Below are positions 42,999 to 54,139 of a stretch of DNA of 64,000 bases, piece by piece. Location: NCBI GenBank assembly GCA_011037195.1, contig JAAEAF010012014.1:1-64000 (forward strand), in the 5' to 3' direction. Below the pieces are notes generated by a model. That model worked only from the letters and a program-made list of their open reading frames with translations. It ran no database searches and was not told the DNA's origin. The position numbers and the translations under genes are program-made. Source of the stretch: Triatoma infestans. Its lineage: Eukaryota > Arthropoda > Insecta > Hemiptera > Reduviidae. Position 1 is the stretch's first letter; the number at the start of each line of letters is the position of its first letter.

Positions 42999-43247
42999 NN
43001 NNNNNNNNNNNNNNNNNNNNNNNNNNNNNNNNNNNNNNNNNNNNNNNNNNNNNNNNNNNNNNNNNNNNNNNNNNNNNNNNNNNNNNNNNNNNNNNNNNNN
43101 NNNNNNNNNNNNNNNNNNNNNNNNNNNNNNNNNNNNNNNNNNNNNNNNNNNNNNNNNNNNNNNNNNNNNNNNNNNNNNNNNNNNNNNNNNNNNNNNNNNN
43201 NNNNNNNNNNNNNNNNNNNNNNNNNNNNNNNNNNNNNNNNNNNNNNN
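42999..43247. other. Assembly gap (249 N)
   Basis: Unknown bases. The gap lies within the LINE RT thumb region, since matching LINE sequence flanks it on both sides. Confidence 0.99.
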
Positions 43248-43560
43248 TAGAAAGGAAAGCTTAGAAGCATTCCTGGATCAATCCATGAGGGTAATACCTG
43301 ATGGAGATGGTAAAACGACGAACTGTATGAACTGGCGAGATTTCGTTGGGCAGGGCATGTCGTAGTTTTATGGAAGAGAGCAACATTCATTATAGAAAGG
43401 TCATACACCTGAAAGATTGAGATAGTAAGAGCAAATCAGAGATGATGCCAGAAGCATAGGCATAAGAAACTGGAAAGCCGCCACACTGGATTGAGGCTGC
43501 TGCTAAAGTACCCCTCTACGATGCCAAGACCCAACAATCAATCATAGAAAGGTCTTGCCG
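43248..43560 (+). pseudogene. LINE ORF2 fragment 4: C-terminal region
   Basis: ERKALRSIPGS directly after the gap, then ELYELARFRWAGHVV, and RDDARSIGIRNWKAATLD. This is the FERK-x-LR-x-I-x-G .. RWAGHV .. GI-x-NW pattern that closes this type of LINE polymerase. Stops are present near 43,290 and 43,395. A 3' end is not obvious. Confidence 0.7.
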
Positions 43561-44619
43561 AATTTTTGCATGTAAAGGATATTGTTGGGGGGGATATTAT
43601 TGGGTTCTGAGGGAAGTGTTCACACTACCCTCTATGTTGCAATTTCATCTGATTGTACAGTGCTTACCTTTTTTATGTATTTCAGAACCAATTGCCAAGT
43701 GAATTGATCCCTCAGGTTCGTTGTTATGGATACAAAAGAAAGAAAATGAAACTTCAACGGTTCTCCATAGTTAGTTTTGGTTCACTAATTATTATGGTAA
43801 CTAACACCAATAACTTCAGTAAAGAACGGAAGTGATTGATTGAATGAGTTAGTTCTTCTCTCAAGTGAACTGATAAAGTTCAAGCACTAAAAAAAAAAAA
43901 ATAAATAAATAAAAGTTCACACAAAAACTTACACACATACAAACAAATTCTTTTTACTATTCCTTTTGTAAATGGGTTCGTAGTCTTTACCAAACACACA
44001 GACACACACACACACCGAGAGAGAGTCTGAAACTGCCTTTAATTCTTTACAAAACTTCCGGTTACCACCAACAACTCTACTTCCAGTACCTCTTACAGCT
44101 TTCTTCCGTTCCCTCAAAAACGGCTTCAAACATTAGTACACAGTTCATTCACTCACCCTCACTGTCTGCCTTGCTCACTCTTGTCTACCTCTCTTGCTCT
44201 GTTATATCTCTTATACACTTATGGCTGCGAACTACAATACCCTGAATCTAAACGACTGATTAAAGATGTTAAACCACCCATTTTCTTTCTCCAACTGCCC
44301 ACCATCTTGTTTGCCGACTCCCCAGTATTGGAGACTGCTACGTGATCCGCACAAATGATTAAACCTGTGATTATCTCTTATAGTTCTTAACATTTATACT
44401 ACTTTATTATTGTTGTAAATCTTGTAGCTCTGTAAGAAGTAGTTAGTAGAAGAAGTTATTAAGTGATTTGTATTTTAATTTTTGTAAATTTCCTAATTTT
44501 CTGAAGGAGAGGAAAAAAAGTATTTTATTTTTATCTTAATGAAATTTTTTTTTTCCTTATAATCTTATTTTTTAATTATTATGCAGATCTCTATTCATAA
44601 AGTTTTGCAACTTTTTTTT
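43561..44619. other. No assured gene
   Basis: A HINE-like scrap (TGTTGGGGGGGATATT then GGGTTCTGAGGGAAG) lies near 43,583-43,620. A possible 30-base exon at 43,686-43,715 is discussed among the observations. A GT/CA-rich stretch is at 43,994-44,013. Confidence 0.45.
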
Positions 44620-44770
44620 TTTTTACTTTCTTTAACTGCTTATATGAAAGGAAATTTTGCAGTCGTGTCAAATTTTCGTCTACCAGAAATACGTATATGT
44701 TTCGATGTATGCTGAGTAAGAGAAAAATATCTTGGGTGAAACATTGTCATACGACTTTCACTTACACCAA
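44620..44770 (+). repeat. HINE 5' end joined to an inverted HINE 3' end
   Basis: TTTTTTTACTTTCTTTAAC and GTCGTGTCAAATTTTCG (44,620-44,680) are a + strand 5' end. From about 44,735 GTGAAACATTGTCATACGAC and TTTCACTTACACC are an inverted 3' end. Internal parts are missing. Confidence 0.55.
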
Positions 44771-45184
44771 TTAATAGAATATAATTAAAAATTTGTCTTT
44801 AAAACTGCATTTTTTAGGAATGTGTACAGAAAAAGGTGATATGGATTGTATATATATATATATATAAAGAGTAGGGTAGGTATGATGGTATAATATGTTG
44901 GATACTGGGTTTTCACTCGAATCAAAATTCTTTTGAAGATCACTCTAGCCCGAAAATGATATATTGGCATAATACCCACCCCCAAAAAAAGTAAAAATAT
45001 GCCGGAAGAATTATTTGATTACAAAATTGAGCCAGACATGAAAGTTGCAGTAAACGTCCGTTCCATGTTACATAAATTAGTTTATAAGTTTGCCACATTT
45101 TTCTAAGTAATAAATTAAAGAGTGAAACACTTTATTTGTAACAAATTTACAAATTAAAAAAAAAATTGTTATGAATTTGTTATA
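44771..45184. other. AT-rich spacer with (TA)n
   Basis: A TA dinucleotide run lies at about 44,850-44,865. No gene is recognised. Confidence 0.5.
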
Positions 45185-45708
45185 CAGTGAGAAACGTTTA
45201 ACACAAAAACGCTTAACATAAAAAATCGGTTAACACGAAATCGTACTGTGGTCCTGACAAAATACTATGTAGTTTCATAATTTTTTTTCTTTTAACACGA
45301 AACAGATATCGCTTAACACGACAAGATTTCACTTCCCAGACGAACAAAATATACTTGTTTTCTGCAGTCAGATCTTCACGCAGATTTTTCGGCTTATTTT
45401 TTTTCGTTAGACGGAAAATATAAACAATGCCTGCGACTGTTGCTAGATTTCCGGTCGTCTTTAAGTAGGTAAAGGCACCGCCATTGTCAAAAAATTTCAG
45501 TTAGTTTTCGAATTCGGTGAATTTTGGGTTAAAATCAGCAAATTTTGTGTTTTTTTGGTAATTTTAGTACATAAACTTATTTTTTTACGTGTACAATGGA
45601 GGGAAATAGGGACGAAAACAAATCGCTGTTTTATCGTTTAACATGAAATTCTTTTAACACGAAAAAATATTTCGGTCTCCTCAGTTTCGTGTTAAACGTT
45701 TTTCACTG
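45185..45708. mobile_element. Tigger/pogo-like MITE with TA target duplication
   Basis: The left end is TA then CAGTGAGAAACGTTTAACAC; the right end is GTGTTAAACGTTTTTCACTG then TA. The 524-base interior repeats TTAACACGAAA-type units near both ends, on opposite strands. It encodes no transposase. TA duplication and a CAGTG terminus fit Tc1/mariner-pogo elements; that class is inferred. Confidence 0.75.
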
Positions 45709-46609
45709 TATTCGGAAAATAATAAATTAAATTATGACAGATTTTTTTCCACTAAATTCCCATTTTTAATAATTTACAGTTTTTTTCACACTCACTTTGC
45801 ATTAACTGCAATTAAAGTGGCCGTAAAAGAATCTGAATACAAAAATGCATGTAAATTGAACTTCTGGGATGTAGAAAGTTTCTCTCTTAAATGTTTTATT
45901 TAAATTTATTTTTTTTAATTTCTTACATCAAGACAATTAAATATTATGATAAACACTTTATTTTTTTTATTATGGTTTAATTAATATTGTAATTTTCTTT
46001 TAAATAATAAAAACCAAGATAAAATTAATATATTCATTCATTAATTAAATTAATTTATTTACAAAACATCTCTATTAGTTACCACATCATTAATCATTTT
46101 ATCAAATCCTGTATTTTCAAAAATTCAACTATTATTTAGGGGGTCCATATCTTCCTTAAGATTAGTTATATGTTGAAGATATATCGTAGAGTTCATTTCT
46201 CTGTTAATTTTTTTTTTATCAATTTACCATTAAATGTATTTATATTTATTATGTAATCTACATTTCTTTTTTTATTAGGTTAAATCATTCTTCACATGCT
46301 TTTTAATGGTTTAATTAATAGATCCTCTTTTTTTTATTTGTGACTTTATTTGTGCTCTTAAAAGTAATAATTTTTGGATGATTGCTCCATTTATGAGTAA
46401 ATTTGAAAACGCTATCTGGTAGATTTAATAATTGCAAGTCACATTATGTCAAAATATTAATTCGCCTCATTAGTTATGGGATATCCGAGTATCCAAAAAA
46501 AAAAACAAAAAAAAAAATGAACAAAACGAACAGTATCAGTATGTATCACGTGCGGCGCTTCCAGCTTATTGTAATTCACTGAAATCTTAGTAATACATTT
46601 TCTACAGAC
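45709..46609. other. Very AT-rich, no gene seen
   Basis: Many A/T runs (45,905; 45,960; 46,208; 46,495-46,517). Nothing is recognised. Confidence 0.55.
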
Positions 46610-46849
46610 ATGGAATTTTTACTAAACTTAAAAAATAAAAATATGAAAAAGTCAATAAAGTTTCACCCACACTTTGTTCTCTGGAACGCCTCAATAATGA
46701 TAACAAGATTTGGTGATGAAGTGATGAAATGTGTGAGGAGAGAAGTGTTTATAAGTGACCGAGCAAAGAGTGATGATGATATTGATGATGAATGTAGATT
46801 GATATCGTTGCCTCATTTAGGTTCCTTTAAAATTAATGTGGCTAGTTAG
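46610..46849 (+). CDS. Unrecognised frame of 79 codons
   Basis: An acceptor-like TTTTCTACAG precedes the ATG by two bases. The translation contains KSIKFHPHFVLWNASIM and an acidic SDDDIDDECR. There is no family match from memory and no donor. This is weak support. Confidence 0.2.
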   Translation: MEFLLNLKNKNMKKSIKFHPHFVLWNASIMITRFGDEVMKCVRREVFISDRAKSDDDIDDECRLISLPHLGSFKINVAS

Positions 46850-46904
46850 AACTCTTGCTATTCCAACGGTAGATAGCTAGTGTGGCTAGGAGCTTGGTGA
46901 ACCT

Positions 46905-47280
46905 TTCAACGTTTTTTTTTTTTTGTTTTTCAAGAAGCTTAATGCAATGCGTCCATGAATGGCTTAATTGTGCTACCCTCTGGCGCCTTAGGTGAGTCAC
47001 CTCTAAGGAATCTCATAATCGTCGGAGGCTCTCGGGAGTGTCCACCTCTCCCACACAACCCGGGCTACTGAAACTTCTCTGAATTGTAGCATCGCATTCT
47101 GAGAAGATGTGTATTGGAGTTTCACCCATCACCCCGCAGTATCATCTTCTAAGCTCAGTTTCCCCAGGTGCCCTCTGAGTCTACAATGCCTCGTGAGGAA
47201 ACACGAAGCATGCGGAGCTATTTTTATTTAGGCACAGATATTTTCTGGTTATAATTTCTCTAGCAAACCTTATAAATTCG
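46905..47280 (-). pseudogene. R1/I-like LINE C-terminal remnant
   Basis: Reading minus from about 47,215: RHCRLRGHLGKLSLEDDT, the connector shared with LINE B (GHCQLRGHL-x-KLGLESDS). Then follow damaged knuckle residues and, near 47,100, HIFSECDATIQRSFS, the ...C.A..QRRF segment. At least two frameshifts. It is closer to LINE B than to LINE A. Limits are approximate. Confidence 0.65.
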
Positions 47281-47290
47281 TCAAAGTTGA

Positions 47291-47611
47291 TCACTGAATA
47301 TTTAGCCAACAGATAGTAGGTTTTTCTTCAATTTCTCCTGCACCTAGAGTGACGGCTTTTAGATGGAGATTGGCTTTCTCCAAGTAGAAGCTTATTCGCC
47401 GATACATTGTACTGGGCGTGAAAAGGGAGGTAATGTTTACTTGAAGTTGTGCTTGGAAGCCAAAACTGTTGAAATTATTAAGTCCAGCTTTTTCGTGGGT
47501 GGTGGATTTGGTGGTGATTGATTTCATTATAGCCACGCTAAGCATGCATATTCTGCAATGTTTTTTAGCTTTGTATTCATAACTATCAATCAACAATGCC
47601 AACGGTGCCAA
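47291..47611 (-). CDS. Unrecognised minus-strand frame of 106 codons
   Basis: Adjoins the LINE remnant. It contains KKHCRICMLSVAIMKSITTK and a C-terminal PTICWLNIQ, with no recognised domain. It may be chance or an unknown element. Confidence 0.2.
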   Translation of the reverse strand: MAPLALLIDSYEYKAKKHCRICMLSVAIMKSITTKSTTHEKAGLNNFNSFGFQAQLQVNITSLFTPSTMYRRISFYLEKANLHLKAVTLGAGEIEEKPTICWLNIQ

Positions 47612-47784
47612 TTATCAATAACATTGTCAACGGACATGCAAAATAAATAAAAAACAAAAAATCGCATTCGGGCCCGTCACTTTTAGCTAAAATTTTCCTT
47701 TTGCAAGCAAATTGTTTGGGGCCGGTTTTTATTAGAATTAGAATTTTTGAAGGTTTTGCGATCATTCAGTGATAAGGAAAAGGA

Positions 47785-48353
47785 GAAAAATGATCCCTCA
47801 TTTGGCAGAATAAATTCCCGTTACTGTCACGCGACTCAAAAATGACCACACAAAACAAACTCCTACAAAGTAGTCACCAGACCGATTTTACTTTACGCTT
47901 CCTTCGCCTGGAGCCTGACTAGTAACAGTAACATCAAAAAACTTTAGATAACCCAGAACAAATTTCTAAGACTTGCGACACCACGACACACCAAAATCGA
48001 CCTATTTCACGTAAAATCTTCAGTATCCCCAGTTTATTTCTTCATCAAAAATCGTCTCTTGAAACTCCTCTCCACTCTAGAATGTCATCTTAATCTACTC
48101 TGCCGCGAAATAGCCTCCTACGATCCTTCCATACATTACAGGCATAAAAGACTGAAACACATCCTTTCGTAATATTTTTCCTAAAGCTGTAGGCTTTTCC
48201 CCTTTTGCCCTGCATATTGTATCTCGCCTTATCCCAAAAATCACTAAACAAACAATGTAGGAAGGTTATAATGTTAATGTAGATTGGAACTTCTAATTAT
48301 TATTATTGTACATATTTATAAATTTGTAATAAAGCTTTTATCTATCTATCTTG
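47785..48353 (+). mobile_element. Jockey-like LINE 3' end with TATC tail
   Basis: Ends AATAAAGCTTTTATCTATCTATC near 48,330-48,352, the same tail type as 7.8-8.8 kb. The coding part gives RPILLYASFAWSLTSN, then QNKFLRLATPRHTKID, typical of the region after YADD in Jockey-clade polymerases. A sister at 57.3-58.1 kb shares SLTSN, the RHTKI block and LLSTL. Confidence 0.75.
47850..48170 (+). pseudogene. Jockey-like LINE RT C-terminus
   Basis: In order: TLLYKVV-like start, RPILLYASFAW (with frame changes), NIKKL then a stop, ITQNKFLRLATPRHTKIDLF, HVKSSVSPVYFFIKNRLLKL and YRHKRLKHILS. The second half is one frame without interruption from about 47,945 to 48,168. The polymerase core is not present because of 5' truncation. 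Inactive. Confidence 0.7.
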
Positions 48354-49051
48354 CAGAATAAATTATCGACTCATCTTAAGAAGCAGTTCGTTTTAGTTCC
48401 GACACAAATATGGCCATGACTGTACTCAGACCATCAAATGCTTTTGTGATAGAGAAGATGTTTTGATAACCTCTTACATATTATTGGAAGAATATATTCA
48501 GAATAAGACCTAAGTACTGCTTGCCGAAGGTTATAGAAAAAGAATTATGATTTAACATTTAATTTATTATAAAGTCAAAACTCACTAATAGAAAAAAAAA
48601 GTTTCCCCGGGAAATGAAAGAAGGAAATTAGAAAAAAAAAAAACTGAAGATGTTACAAGAAGTAAAGGTAGAGCTGATAGAAAGAACTGATTAAAGCTGG
48701 AGCCAAGGAGAATATACCACTGATACTTGAACGGTGGCCAGAATGTTGTCAGTGGTCCAGCCCAGAATAGTAGCTAGCATTCAACTAACTTGTTAGTATC
48801 TATTACTGAAAGTAAGCCACTACCCCGGGTGAAAAGATTTTTGTAACATGATAAGAAGTTTTGGGAAAGGAAATTGAGAGTTTTAAAAGTTTTTGTTAAA
48901 TTAAAAAAAAAGAAAAGAAGAAAAGTATTTATTAAGGATTTTCTGTAAATATTGTCAAGTTACTGATGAAAATAGAATCAAAAATAGATTTTTAGTAACT
49001 ATTCTTAAGAGAAATTTAGATTTTAGATCTTAGAGAAAAATAAAATAACTT
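48354..49051. other. No gene seen
   Basis: AT-rich unique sequence with A-runs near 48,591, 48,632 and 48,904. Confidence 0.5.
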
Positions 49052-49065
49052 TTTCGGAACATATA
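49052..49065 (+). repeat. LINE A target site duplication, left
   Basis: TTTCGGAACATATA versus TTTCGGAACACATA at 50,421-50,434; one mismatch. Confidence 0.8.
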
Positions 49066-49164
49066 TTATTATTATTATTTGTCTGTGGGGAGGGAAACCC
49101 TACGCTACCCAAAGCCTCACTGGGCCCATATAGCTACCCCAAGAAAAACAACAACAAGCCGGAT

Positions 49165-49845
49165 CTATAACAAAATTCCATACCCGGATCTAATCCATCT
49201 AAGATTCACCGCAGTCCGAATAAATCGGGCAATAACCTTAAGCGGAAATAGCCTAAGCTCTTCCACAGACATCCTATTCCGACCAAAGGTCCTGAACCTA
49301 ATTTCCTCACAACCCAGGCAATCAGTCATAAGATGGATGGGTGTTTCCTCCTCTGTCTCACAGACTCTACAAAATGGATCCGGCATGAGCCCCATTTGTA
49401 GAGATGTCTCCTTAAATCACAATGTCCACTAAGAGATCCAACAAGATGCCTGAGAGCGCTCCGTGAAAAACACAGCAACGTCTCACTAATGGCCTTGTCC
49501 GGACCCCCGATGAGCATTTTGGACTGCCGAAAACCAACTGAGCTTTCATTCATAAGGATGAATGCTGTGAAGCTGTCCATGTCTGGAAGCCTGACAGACA
49601 TGTGCCAGAAGACACGCCAACAGCAGGCTCGGGACCAATGAAAGGAAGAGAGGCGCCTAATTTGGCAAACCTATCCACCTGCTCATTTCCAAAAATTCCC
49701 ATGTGACCTGGCACCCATACTAGAAGCACATCCTTCAGAGAAGAAAGCTCTTCCAGTCTTTTAGAACATTGTAACACTAACCTGGAAGTAAAGGACACTT
49801 GAACTCAGCGCCTTCAGCGCAGCTTGGCTGTCCGAGTAGATACAA
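49165..49845 (-). pseudogene. LINE A RNase H remainder and zinc knuckle, frameshifted
   Basis: Continues 49,850-50,420 in two or three frames. It contains VLLVWVPGHMGIFGNEQVDR (RNase H end), GPEPAVGVSSGTCLSGFQTW, then ALRHLVGSLSGHCDLRRHLY. After a one-base loss near 49,398 comes GLMPDPFCRVCETEEETPIH, the knuckle. The frame ends SGYGILL. Frameshifts make the element dead despite good sequence preservation. Confidence 0.8.
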
Positions 49846-49849
49846 CCTT

Positions 49850-50420
49850 TTAAGTTAGTGTTACGTACCCTCTCATCCAAAACACAACAAAAAATAGCAT
49901 AAACCTCAGTCTGGAAGACGTAGTCCATTCACCAAGAGATACTGTCAAATGATCCCCGGTCTCAAAATAGACCGCAGCTCCAGACCTACCATCCATTCTG
50001 GAACCGTCCGTGTAACACCGGAAGTAATTATCAGGTATCATGCCAGACGGACCCAATCCTGACCAATCTTCCCTAGAGGGTAACCTGACACTGTAAGAAT
50101 GCTCGAAAACAAAAGTCTTCAGCATTCTATCAGAGGGAAAACCTGTAACAGGAACCTTCAAAAGCATCTCGCTATGATTGTTAGAGTGACCATATTGCTT
50201 ACCCTGCCAAAAACCTGCCTGTTTAATTCTATAACAGGCTTTCATTGCCATAGTTTTCACCTCTACAAAGAGCGGTGGAATTCCTAATAAAGACTCCATT
50301 GCAGCTGTAGGCTTGGTCCGCATCGCACCGGTCACCGCCAGACAAGCCAAGCGTTGAATATCCTCAAGCAGCAGTCTAGCGGATCTTATCTCAATGCGAC
50401 GCCACCAGACCACAGCCGCA
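49850..50420 (-). CDS. LINE A ORF2: post-RT region and RNase H start
   Basis: About 190 codons. It opens NAAVVWWRRIEIRSARLLLE, then QRLACLAVTGAMRTKPTAAM and ESLLGIPPL, the conserved segment between polymerase and RNase H in R1/I-like LINEs. CYTDGSRMDGRSGAAVYFE follows; it carries the first RNase H catalytic Asp (TDGS). The apparent ATG lies in the flanking target site. A frameshift near 49,880 ends this frame; RNase H resumes in another frame to the left. Confidence 0.8.
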
Positions 50421-50434
50421 TTTCGGAACACATA
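50421..50434 (+). repeat. LINE A target site duplication, right
   Basis: TTTCGGAACACATA; see 49,052-49,065. Confidence 0.8.
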
Positions 50435-51877
50435 ATGTAATTATTTATTTTTACCACTTCAAAGTCCTTCAAAAGACCTTTAATACTGGATATTGCTACC
50501 TCATTTTTATATGAAGGATACCAATCGTTCTGGTGTAAGTTTGATAGAGGTAAATTTGTTAGAGCTAGAGGTTCTCTGAAAATACTTTCCTATTCTTCCA
50601 CTTAAAACCGTTCTTGGTGGATAGTCTTTAAGATGGATCTACCACTTTGCTGGACACTCCTCTCAAGCTAATTCCAAACTCACATAAAAACAGATGCTTA
50701 ATCAGGTAATTTGATCAGTTTGATCAGTGTCGAAAAATTGTAGTAAGTCATGTTTTTTTTTTTGTATATTTACTTTAATACTGACTCTAAAATTCCATCA
50801 ATTTAAACAGAATTCTCTTGCCTCTTTTGTCATTTTCATTCTTGTAGATATTCCCCCGGGAAATATACGCGTTTATTTGCCCATTTTGGAATAAGTGGGA
50901 AGTTCTTTTTTAATACTGACCATTGATAATGAAGTTGATAAAACGATGATACATATGAATATGTATTTTTAAATTGAACTTTTAAAGGTAATGCGTTCAT
51001 ATTTCGCACATAAAGATAACCATCTCATAGCATCCTTAATCCACCCACTCTCAAGGTTTAGTACACTTCCGGAATCTTAATTATATCTTGGAAGTGAAAT
51101 ACATAGTATTATAATATTATAATCAAGCTGTGTTCATTATAAAGTTTAATAAGCGAATCACAAAAAAGTAAAGACTATTAAATATGTTCTATTTTAATGA
51201 AATAGAGATACGATATTATAATAAATAGAGAGAACAAAAAAAAGCTAGGTATAATTACAAAATAAACAGCTATCTTTAACTTACATCTGTTATCCTTAAG
51301 AAATTGTAATTAACAAAATTGAAAACTACAAAAGAGAACTTGATAATTTGTCTAATGATGTACTTCGCACGCTTAACAATGAACTTAATACACTATACAT
51401 TTTCACTTTCATAAATAAGTACAAGTAAAAACAGCCAAACAAGGAGCTTATATTATTAAAAATTTGAGAACTTATAAACATAACAAATATTATATTATTT
51501 ATCATAACTACAAATAGTCCTTTCTATTTCAAATTGATAATTTAGATATATATATGTCTTTAAAAAAAATACGCTCCGATTTCGGTTGAATACTGGCAAG
51601 TTACTTTTACAATGGATTGTCGAGGTTGAAGCCCAACGTCGAGCGTTGACGTGCGCTCTTGGTAGCGCCGTGACCGCGTTCAGATGGGGTTACTGATAGA
51701 ACTACTGAGTCCAGTTTTGTGTAGCGAATTTGCTGGCAATTGGTTCCATTACTTAAATGATATTAGACTTACTTCTATATTGGCATTTCAGTAGATTGTA
51801 TGGTTTGGCCACCTACACTGCATAATATTTGCTAAAATTTTATATTTGAAGAAAATCAGTGCGAATTTCCTGATCAT
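50435..51877. other. 1.4 kb with no gene seen
   Basis: AT-rich. A GC-richer patch lies at 51,615-51,690 without motifs. Confidence 0.5.
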
Positions 51878-52246
51878 TTTTACTTTCTTTTATTTCCGGT
51901 AAAAAGAGAAAGGAAATATTGCGATCGTGCCCTGATTTTCGAAATTGAATTTTGATTGGAAATCACTTTTATTTGAAATATTTTTTTGAAAAAAATTGAA
52001 TTTAAAGAGGTTTTTGGAGGGGGTCTTGCAATTAGTTTAAATTTAAATTTGCACAAGCTTTCTTGGTTTAGACATAGAGCGCTTCATATAAGGCCGTTCA
52101 GGTATACAAGTAGAATTCCCACCATCATTTTTAACGTCAGCCCAGCTAAACTTGTTAACGTTGCCATTTTAAAGAAAATTTCTTGATTAAATTGTATTAA
52201 TTAGAATAAGAGGAAATCGTATGAGGTTTTTCACACCAGATTTTTT
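51878..52246 (+). repeat. Internally deleted HINE copy
   Basis: Starts TTTTTACTTTCTTTTATTTC near 51,878 with GCGATCGTGCCCTGATTTTC. It jumps to TTTTATTTGAAATATTTTT, and ends at GGAAATCGTATGAGG and TTTTTCACACCAGATTTTTT near 52,246. Monomer sequence is reduced to about one unit. Confidence 0.75.
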
Positions 52247-52347
52247 TTCGTACTCGGAGGTTCTCGGAAACATATAATTCCGGTAAAAACTCAATTCGAA
52301 AATTTGACAAGATCGCAATACTTTCTCACTCCTAGTAAAAGAAAGTA
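52247..52347 (-). repeat. HINE 5' end fragment, minus strand
   Basis: Inverted 5' end: ACTTTCTCACTCCTAGTAAA at 52,320 and inverted CGATCTTGTC, with TTCCGGTAAAAACTCAATTC just left. It abuts the 3' end of the + copy at 51,878-52,246. Confidence 0.75.
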
Positions 52348-53229
52348 TAAGAATTAAAAGTTTAAAAGAAAAAAAATTGTCATTCAGAACTATGTAGAAT
52401 TCTAGAAGGAAAAAGTCATGTGACTGATTTCGTACCGGAATTATTGTGATTAAAAACATCAATTAGGGGAGTCTCGAAACCTCAATTTTAACATTTTGAA
52501 AAATAAAACACAAATGGCCATTGTTTCTTAAACGGCCATTTTTCCTTAAAACTGATAAAAGATGATCGTAAATAAAGAAGCAAATGGCTTCCTCTCCGCT
52601 ACCAGAGCCGGATGACCAATAAATCAGCTACAGATTATAACCTCCCTGTTTTATGTGGGGGTTCCACGGAACAACAAACCTTATAGTGGTCGACTACAAG
52701 CTCATTATTTTATTTGAATTACAATGGCACTCCTACCATTTGCCCAGTATCACAACACACCCAAAAACCACAATGTTTCTGGCGCAGAAACCCATAAAGA
52801 TATTCACGCTTCCTTTTCTCTCCATTCCTATATAGCTGGCATTAAAATACAACAAGCTTTTAAACCGCAAAACTTCCAGTCATTTTCTCAATAATACCAC
52901 AATTACCATACAAAATTTTATCGGCTTCCATTTTGTGGGCATGAAATTAATTACCAATTCAGAATGGATTTATTAGTTATGTTTTGTTTTTTTTTACAGT
53001 AGTTTTCCCATTTTTAGTTAATTACAATTGAATCTGATTTTGCTTTGGATTATCATTTAATTAACACTCTTCTTTTTTTCGTGTGTGTCTGTGTGTGAAA
53101 CTACTATAAATAAAATGATCTTTAATTGTTATTCTCCATTAGTGATTTATTATACGTTTAATCAAAATTAAACTGAGACCGTTCCACAATGGTTGTTTTA
53201 TAAGTAAATAAATGATCAGGCGATGCCGT
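52348..53229. other. No gene seen
   Basis: Mostly unique. A T-run is at 52,985. Confidence 0.5.
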
Positions 53230-53708
53230 TTTACTTTCACTTAATCCCCTAGTAACAGGAAGTATTGCCATCTTGTCAAATTTTCAAGTATTCACTGGAA
53301 ATAAATGTTTAGAGGTCCCCTGAGAGCGAAGAAATGTTTTTAGCATATGATCTGTGTGGATTTTAATGAAATATCTGAACAACGAAAACTCGCAGCAGCT
53401 TCAAACTTGTTATTCCGTTTAGGTACTAAAACCGTGTCTGATATGTTTGGTTTCCGGCAAAATCCATCAAACGGGAAATACGACTTCACTGAATGGTTTT
53501 TTGTTCAGTTTTTCTCGAAAATGGTTCCAACGATTTTCTTTAAACTTCGTATATACTATCTATATACATTTTAGCTGTAACTTTAACTTCAAACATTTTC
53601 CCAGGAAAATTGATTGTTTTTGTAGGGTTCTGAGGGAACATTAGCGTTATGCTTTCATTTAAAATGTCACTTCAGCACAATGTATGGTTTTATAATATTA
53701 ATACCATT

Positions 53709-53721
53709 AAAAACAATGGTA
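53709..53721 (+). repeat. LINE target site duplication, left
   Basis: AAAAACAATGGTA, identical to 55,086-55,098. Confidence 0.8.
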
Positions 53722-54102
53722 TTCGATGCCGGTTTGAAAATAAATTTAGGGCAGATGTCGAGGAGAAAGAGCGTTATCCCGTGTTCAACTTAGGGAAGCG
53801 CCATTACCTCACTAGTAATATACCTCTTGAACTCCAGAGGTGGATCATGAAAGTTCGAGGGGGTGTGATAAATATCGGTAATTCACCTTATTGAGGACAG
53901 AGACTGTTGTGATTCATGTAATTTGGAGTTAGTTGATAGAACTTATCATTTTAACGCTATCTGTCCAAGGTTGTCTAGTGTAAGAGCGAAATGGTTTACC
54001 AATCAACAGTTAACGGGAGAGGAAATGATGCGTTATTTAAATGGTAAAGACTGGATGGCTCTGTCAAGTTTTTGTGCTAAAGCCAAAAGAATTATGGCTT
54101 AA
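53722..54102 (+). pseudogene. C-terminal region of the (TAA)n-tailed LINE
   Basis: The first frame reads RFENKFRADVEEKERYPVFN and LELQRWIMKVRGGVINI, ending at a stop at 53,892. One base on, a second frame gives DRDCCDSCNLELVDRTYHFN and AICPRLSSVRAKWF, a C-x2-C..H-x4-C knuckle, then ends KAKRIMA. A single frameshift separates them. The family is not one of LINE A or B and lacks RNase H here; clade not assigned. The knuckle probably binds nucleic acid. Confidence 0.65.
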
Positions 54103-54139
54103 TATAAGTTTATTTTCATTTTAATTTATCCCCTTGTGG

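Larger units (their letters stand above)
49066..50420 (-). mobile_element. LINE A copy, longest in window
   Basis: 1,355 bases in minus orientation with an (AAT)n tail (49,066-49,079) and the family 3' UTR. The 5' truncation point lies upstream of the RNase H domain, at the target duplication. Confidence 0.9.

Noticed and set aside
42956..43408. Open frames across the N gap
   Set aside because: Most of each frame consists of unknown bases; only the flanks are interpretable, as LINE sequence.
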